Source: CAVTJL01 sp963735065 (GTDB lineage: Bacteria > Pseudomonadota > Alphaproteobacteria > Geminicoccales > Geminicoccaceae). From it: a stretch of DNA of 64,000 nt. A model generated the notes under the pieces. The model saw only the letters and a program-made list of their open reading frames with translations. It was not told the DNA's origin and searched no databases. Both the position numbers and the translations under genes were made by a program. Where the stretch lies: NCBI GenBank assembly GCA_963735065.1, contig CAVTJL010000001.1:992001-1056000 (forward strand), read 5' to 3'. Positions 61,202-64,000 of this stretch are shown here, piece after piece (within the stretch, counting starts at the first letter, position 1; the number at the start of each line of letters is the position of its first letter).

Positions 61202-62866
61202 CTAGCCGCCGCCGAGCCGAAACCCCTTGTAGCCCTCGGCGGCGATCTCCTCGCAGATGCGCCGATAGACCGGCACGCCGCCGATATAGGGCATGAAGAT
61301 CCTGGGCTTGCCCGGGATGTTGGCGCCCATGTACCAGGAGCTGGCCTGCGGATAGAGCGTCCGCTCGCCCACCTCCCGCACATGGGCGACCCACGCCTCC
61401 TGGGCCTCGTCCGTGGCCTCGATCGTCCCGATCCCGCGCTCCCGCAGATGGGCGAGGCAGTCCCTGATCCAGGTCACGTGCTGCTCGATCGACACCATCA
61501 TGTTGCTCAAGACCGACGGGCTGCCCGGCCCCGTGATGGTGAAAAGATTGGGAAAGCCCGCCACCATCAGCCCCAGATGGCTGCGCGGCCCGTCCTTCCA
61601 CACCTCGCGCAGCGCCTTGCCGCCGCGCCCGGTGATCTCCATCGCCAACAGCGTGCCCGTCATCGCATCGAAGCCCGTGGCGAACACGATGCTGTCCAGC
61701 TCGTAGTTTTTGTCGGTCGTCCGCAGCCCCTCGGGTGTCACCGCCTCGATGGGGGCGCTCCGCACGTCCACCAGCGTCACGTTCTCCCGGTTGAACGTCT
61801 CGAAATAGCCGCTGTCGATGCAGATCCGCTTCGTGCCGATCGGATGATCCCGCGGCGTCAAAAGCTCCGCCACCGCCGGATCCCGCACGATTCCTTTGAT
61901 CTTCTTCCGCACGAACGCGGCCGCGGTCTCGTTGGCGCCACGGTCGAGATAGAGGTCGTTGAACGAGGCCATGAACGGAAAGCCGCCCGCCCCCCACCGC
62001 TCCTCATAGACCCGGGCGCGCTCCTCCTCGCCTACCGACAGCGCCTTCACGTCGTTGAGAACGAAAAAAATGCCGTTGCGGTTGGCCGCCGCCAGCCGCC
62101 GCTTCTCGTCATAGTCCGCCTTCCACGCCCGCTGCGCCTCCTCCGTCAGCGGCCCGTTATGCGCCGGCAGGCTGTAGTTGGCGGTGCGCTGAAAGACGAA
62201 AAGATGCCCGGCCTGCCGGGCGATCACCGGAATCGCCTGGATCGCCGACGAGCCCGTGCCCACCACCCCCACCCGCTGCCCGCTGAAGTCCACCCCCTCA
62301 TGCGGCCAGGCGCCGGTGTGATAGATTTTTCCTTTGAACGTCCCCAGCCCCGGAAAGTCCGGCACCCGCGCGGTCGAGAGGCAGCCCGTCGCCATGATGC
62401 AGAACCGTGCGGTGACCGCATCGCCCTTGTCGGTCCGCACCGTCCAGCGCCCGGCCGCCTCGTCGAAGCTGGCCGCCGTGACGCGCGTCTCGAAGCGGAT
62501 GTCCCGCCTCAGGTCCAGCCGCTCCGCCACGTGCCGGGCATACGACAAAATCTCGGGCTGGGTGGCGTAGCGCTCGCTCCAGTCCCATTCCTGCTGCAGC
62601 TCGCTCGAGAAGCTGTAGGAATATTGCAGGCTCTCGACGTCGCAGCGCGCCCCCGGATAGCGGTTCCAGTACCAGGTCCCGCCGACATCGCTCCCGGCCT
62701 CCAGCACCACCGCGCACATGCCGAGCCCGCGCAGGCAATGCAGCATGTAGAGCCCGGAAAACCCGGCCCCCACGACGACCACATCCACCTCGCCGGCCCC
62801 GCCGCCGGCTTCTTCGCCGCTGTCCATGCCCACCCCGATCCGCCGGCGCTGCTGCCGGACCTTCAT
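61202..62866 (-). CDS. Flavin monooxygenase, Baeyer-Villiger type
   Basis: The 554-residue FAD/NADPH monooxygenase has the FAD loop VVVGAGFSGLY (31-41), the BVMO fingerprint FKGKIYHTGAWP (pattern F-x-G-x3-H-T-x2-W-P) and the NADPH loop VGVVGTGSSAIQ. YRYPGARCDV appears as NRYPGARCDVES, the typical CHMO/steroid-monooxygenase motif. It would insert oxygen into a ketone, as in cyclic ketone or steroid degradation. The start is ATG 62866, or ATG 62827 thirteen codons later. It converges on typA. Confidence 0.9.
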   Translation of the reverse strand: MKVRQQRRRIGVGMDSGEEAGGGAGEVDVVVVGAGFSGLYMLHCLRGLGMCAVVLEAGSDVGGTWYWNRYPGARCDVESLQYSYSFSSELQQEWDWSERYATQPEILSYARHVAERLDLRRDIRFETRVTAASFDEAAGRWTVRTDKGDAVTARFCIMATGCLSTARVPDFPGLGTFKGKIYHTGAWPHEGVDFSGQRVGVVGTGSSAIQAIPVIARQAGHLFVFQRTANYSLPAHNGPLTEEAQRAWKADYDEKRRLAAANRNGIFFVLNDVKALSVGEEERARVYEERWGAGGFPFMASFNDLYLDRGANETAAAFVRKKIKGIVRDPAVAELLTPRDHPIGTKRICIDSGYFETFNRENVTLVDVRSAPIEAVTPEGLRTTDKNYELDSIVFATGFDAMTGTLLAMEITGRGGKALREVWKDGPRSHLGLMVAGFPNLFTITGPGSPSVLSNMMVSIEQHVTWIRDCLAHLRERGIGTIEATDEAQEAWVAHVREVGERTLYPQASSWYMGANIPGKPRIFMPYIGGVPVYRRICEEIAAEGYKGFRLGGG

Positions 62867-63116
62867 GGCAGGGCGTCACGCCACGCCTGCCTTGCCTCCG
62901 GATACGACCGTGCCGCCCGGCCCGAAGCCCGTCAACCTCAACACCCGCAAGCCCCGCCCGACGTTTCCGGGCAGCGGGGGCGGGTCATCGAGCCGCTGAT
63001 CTAATAGGCATAGCCCGGTCGCGGCGTCTGAGCGCGCAGGTGGGCGGAAGCAGCAACCGAGGGTCATAGTCGGGGGCGTTGAAGCTGCTGGGTGCCGTCA
63101 TGTCGCTTCGCAAAGC

Positions 63117-64000
63117 CTAGGCACGGAGGCGGGCTCGCAGTCGTGCGTAGAGCTGTATCTCGGCTTGATGGGTTAGCTCGACGACTACGGCGAAGCGTTG
63201 CTGTTGCTCGAAGACGGAGGCCCAGCGTCCTTCGCAACGCACCACAAGATAATAGTTATCCCCATAGGCTTCAGTGCCTCGTGAGAATGTAACTGCTGCG
63301 CTTTGCACCGTGCCGCGCTCTCGCGAGCGCGGGCCTGGCTGAAGCTCGCAGCGAAACCTCTGATCGATCTCCGGGAAGGGGCCCTCGTCTTCCCGCCGTC
63401 GCCGAAAATGCTCGAAGATCAAAGCAGGGTGGCGACCACGCACCAACCGAAAGCTCATGCTCACCCCAGCATAGTCTGCGCGGGTATGGCGTACCGGCGG
63501 GTCGAAGGCGAGGGTGACGCGGATCGTTCGCTTGCCACCATTCTGAAACAGCTCCGGGATCGGAACCTGATAGACGGCGAAGTGATCAAGAGCGAGGCTG
63601 TCCTCGGCATAGAGAACAACTCGATGGTCGTCAGAGTAGGCGGCCTCCTCTGCGTCGGGTTGGCCGTAGCCGCACACATTCTCCACAGCTGCCTCGCCCA
63701 GCGGACGGAGTTTGGCATACGCCTCGCCCGGTACGTGTGCAGCGTTGATCAAGAGTGCGCGTATCAGGTTAGCAGAGGCGTTAGGGAAGCGGGCGAGGAT
63801 TTGGGCGGCCTTGAATGCCACCAGAGGTGCCGCATAGGAGGTGCCTGAGCCCGAAGTGAACAGCCGCTCGAGGAACTGATGATACAGCGTAACCACACCG
63901 GCGCTCGGTAGGTCCCTTCCGTCCCTGAGGCGCGCGACGGCGGGATCGAAAACCAGCGTACCGCCAATGTCGATCAGGTCGGGCTTGATGGCACCGCCGA
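63117..64000 (-). CDS. S8 subtilase-like protease, N-terminus beyond the window
   Basis: The frame reads to the window edge, so the gene start lies to the right. Visible are GAIKPDLIDIGGTLVFDP near the edge, GSGTSYAAPLVAFKAAQIL, the catalytic serine box of S8 peptidases (GTSYAAP), and a C-terminal domain of about 190 residues with alternating strands and an R-E-R-G-rich end. Asp and His of the triad are outside the window. It is less G+C-rich than its neighbours, which suggests an accessory gene. Large S8 proteins of this type often stand next to an AAA ATPase; that neighbour cannot be seen here. Confidence 0.82.
   Translation of the reverse strand, partial: GGAIKPDLIDIGGTLVFDPAVARLRDGRDLPSAGVVTLYHQFLERLFTSGSGTSYAAPLVAFKAAQILARFPNASANLIRALLINAAHVPGEAYAKLRPLGEAAVENVCGYGQPDAEEAAYSDDHRVVLYAEDSLALDHFAVYQVPIPELFQNGGKRTIRVTLAFDPPVRHTRADYAGVSMSFRLVRGRHPALIFEHFRRRREDEGPFPEIDQRFRCELQPGPRSRERGTVQSAAVTFSRGTEAYGDNYYLVVRCEGRWASVFEQQQRFAVVVELTHQAEIQLYARLRARLRA

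Noticed and set aside
62876..63067. Small minus-strand gene between the monooxygenase and the subtilase
   Set aside because: No ribosome-binding site, no recognisable motif and a low-complexity composition.

Overview
The window is G+C-rich (about 70% by eye), densely packed DNA that looks like an alphaproteobacterial chromosome, probably Rhodospirillales-like. Supporting signs are a parB-parA-rsmG block with a perfect parS site inside rsmG, an alphaproteobacterial-type NsrR with its operator, a SHP/diheme cytochrome operon and an amino acid:[carrier protein] ligase cluster. No rRNA, tRNA, CRISPR array or transposase was seen.

Layout. 0.5-2.6 kb: c-type cytochrome operon (cytochrome b561 fused to a diheme domain, SHP, second diheme cytochrome). 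2.7-5.1 kb: parts of an amino-acid ABC importer and a DUF1989 protein. 5.1-6.1 kb: group III truncated globin and nsrR, divergent around a near-perfect NsrR palindrome. 6.1-9.2 kb: LysE exporter, and an AraC regulator overlapping a two-subunit CoA-transferase. 9.2-10.0 kb: gene-free cluster of hairpin-bearing repeats. 10.0-11.7 kb: ZIP transporter and DUF2231 protein.

11.8-20.0 kb: compact minus-strand operon of carrier protein, acyl-CoA dehydrogenase-like protein, amino acid:[carrier protein] ligase, DUF1839 protein, GH2 glycosidase and a tandem alpha/beta-hydrolase, with a single-domain response regulator upstream. I regard this as the best candidate for an undescribed system. 20.3-31.7 kb: exopolysaccharide genes (split SH3 protein, three GT4 enzymes, WbaP-like initiating transferase, Wzc-like co-polymerase/kinase, WecG-GT2 fusion). 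31.9-37.7 kb: Ppx/GppA phosphatase, an unknown membrane protein, TRIC-like channel, beta-carbonic anhydrase and a PrsR-like sigma-54 activator.

37.7-40.7 kb: A+T-richer spacer, then parB, parA and rsmG. 40.8-44.2 kb: OmpR-type two-component system, EF-hand protein and cytochrome b561. 44.3-51.8 kb: a sugar-acid-type catabolic group (RraA-like, GNAT, UxaA small subunit, UxaA large subunit, SDR), interrupted by a toxin-antitoxin cassette bounded by an exact 84-bp direct repeat of the 3' end of the small-subunit gene. 51.9-64.0 kb: MlaC, GNAT, MFS/MarR pair, cupin, a nonsense-interrupted HTH gene, cysH, adenylate cyclase, typA, a Baeyer-Villiger-type monooxygenase and a subtilase truncated by the window edge.

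Very long open frames run opposite many real genes. They are G+C codon-bias artefacts and were left out. Starts were chosen from protein homology remembered from the families, ribosome-binding sites and overlaps. No database search was possible.
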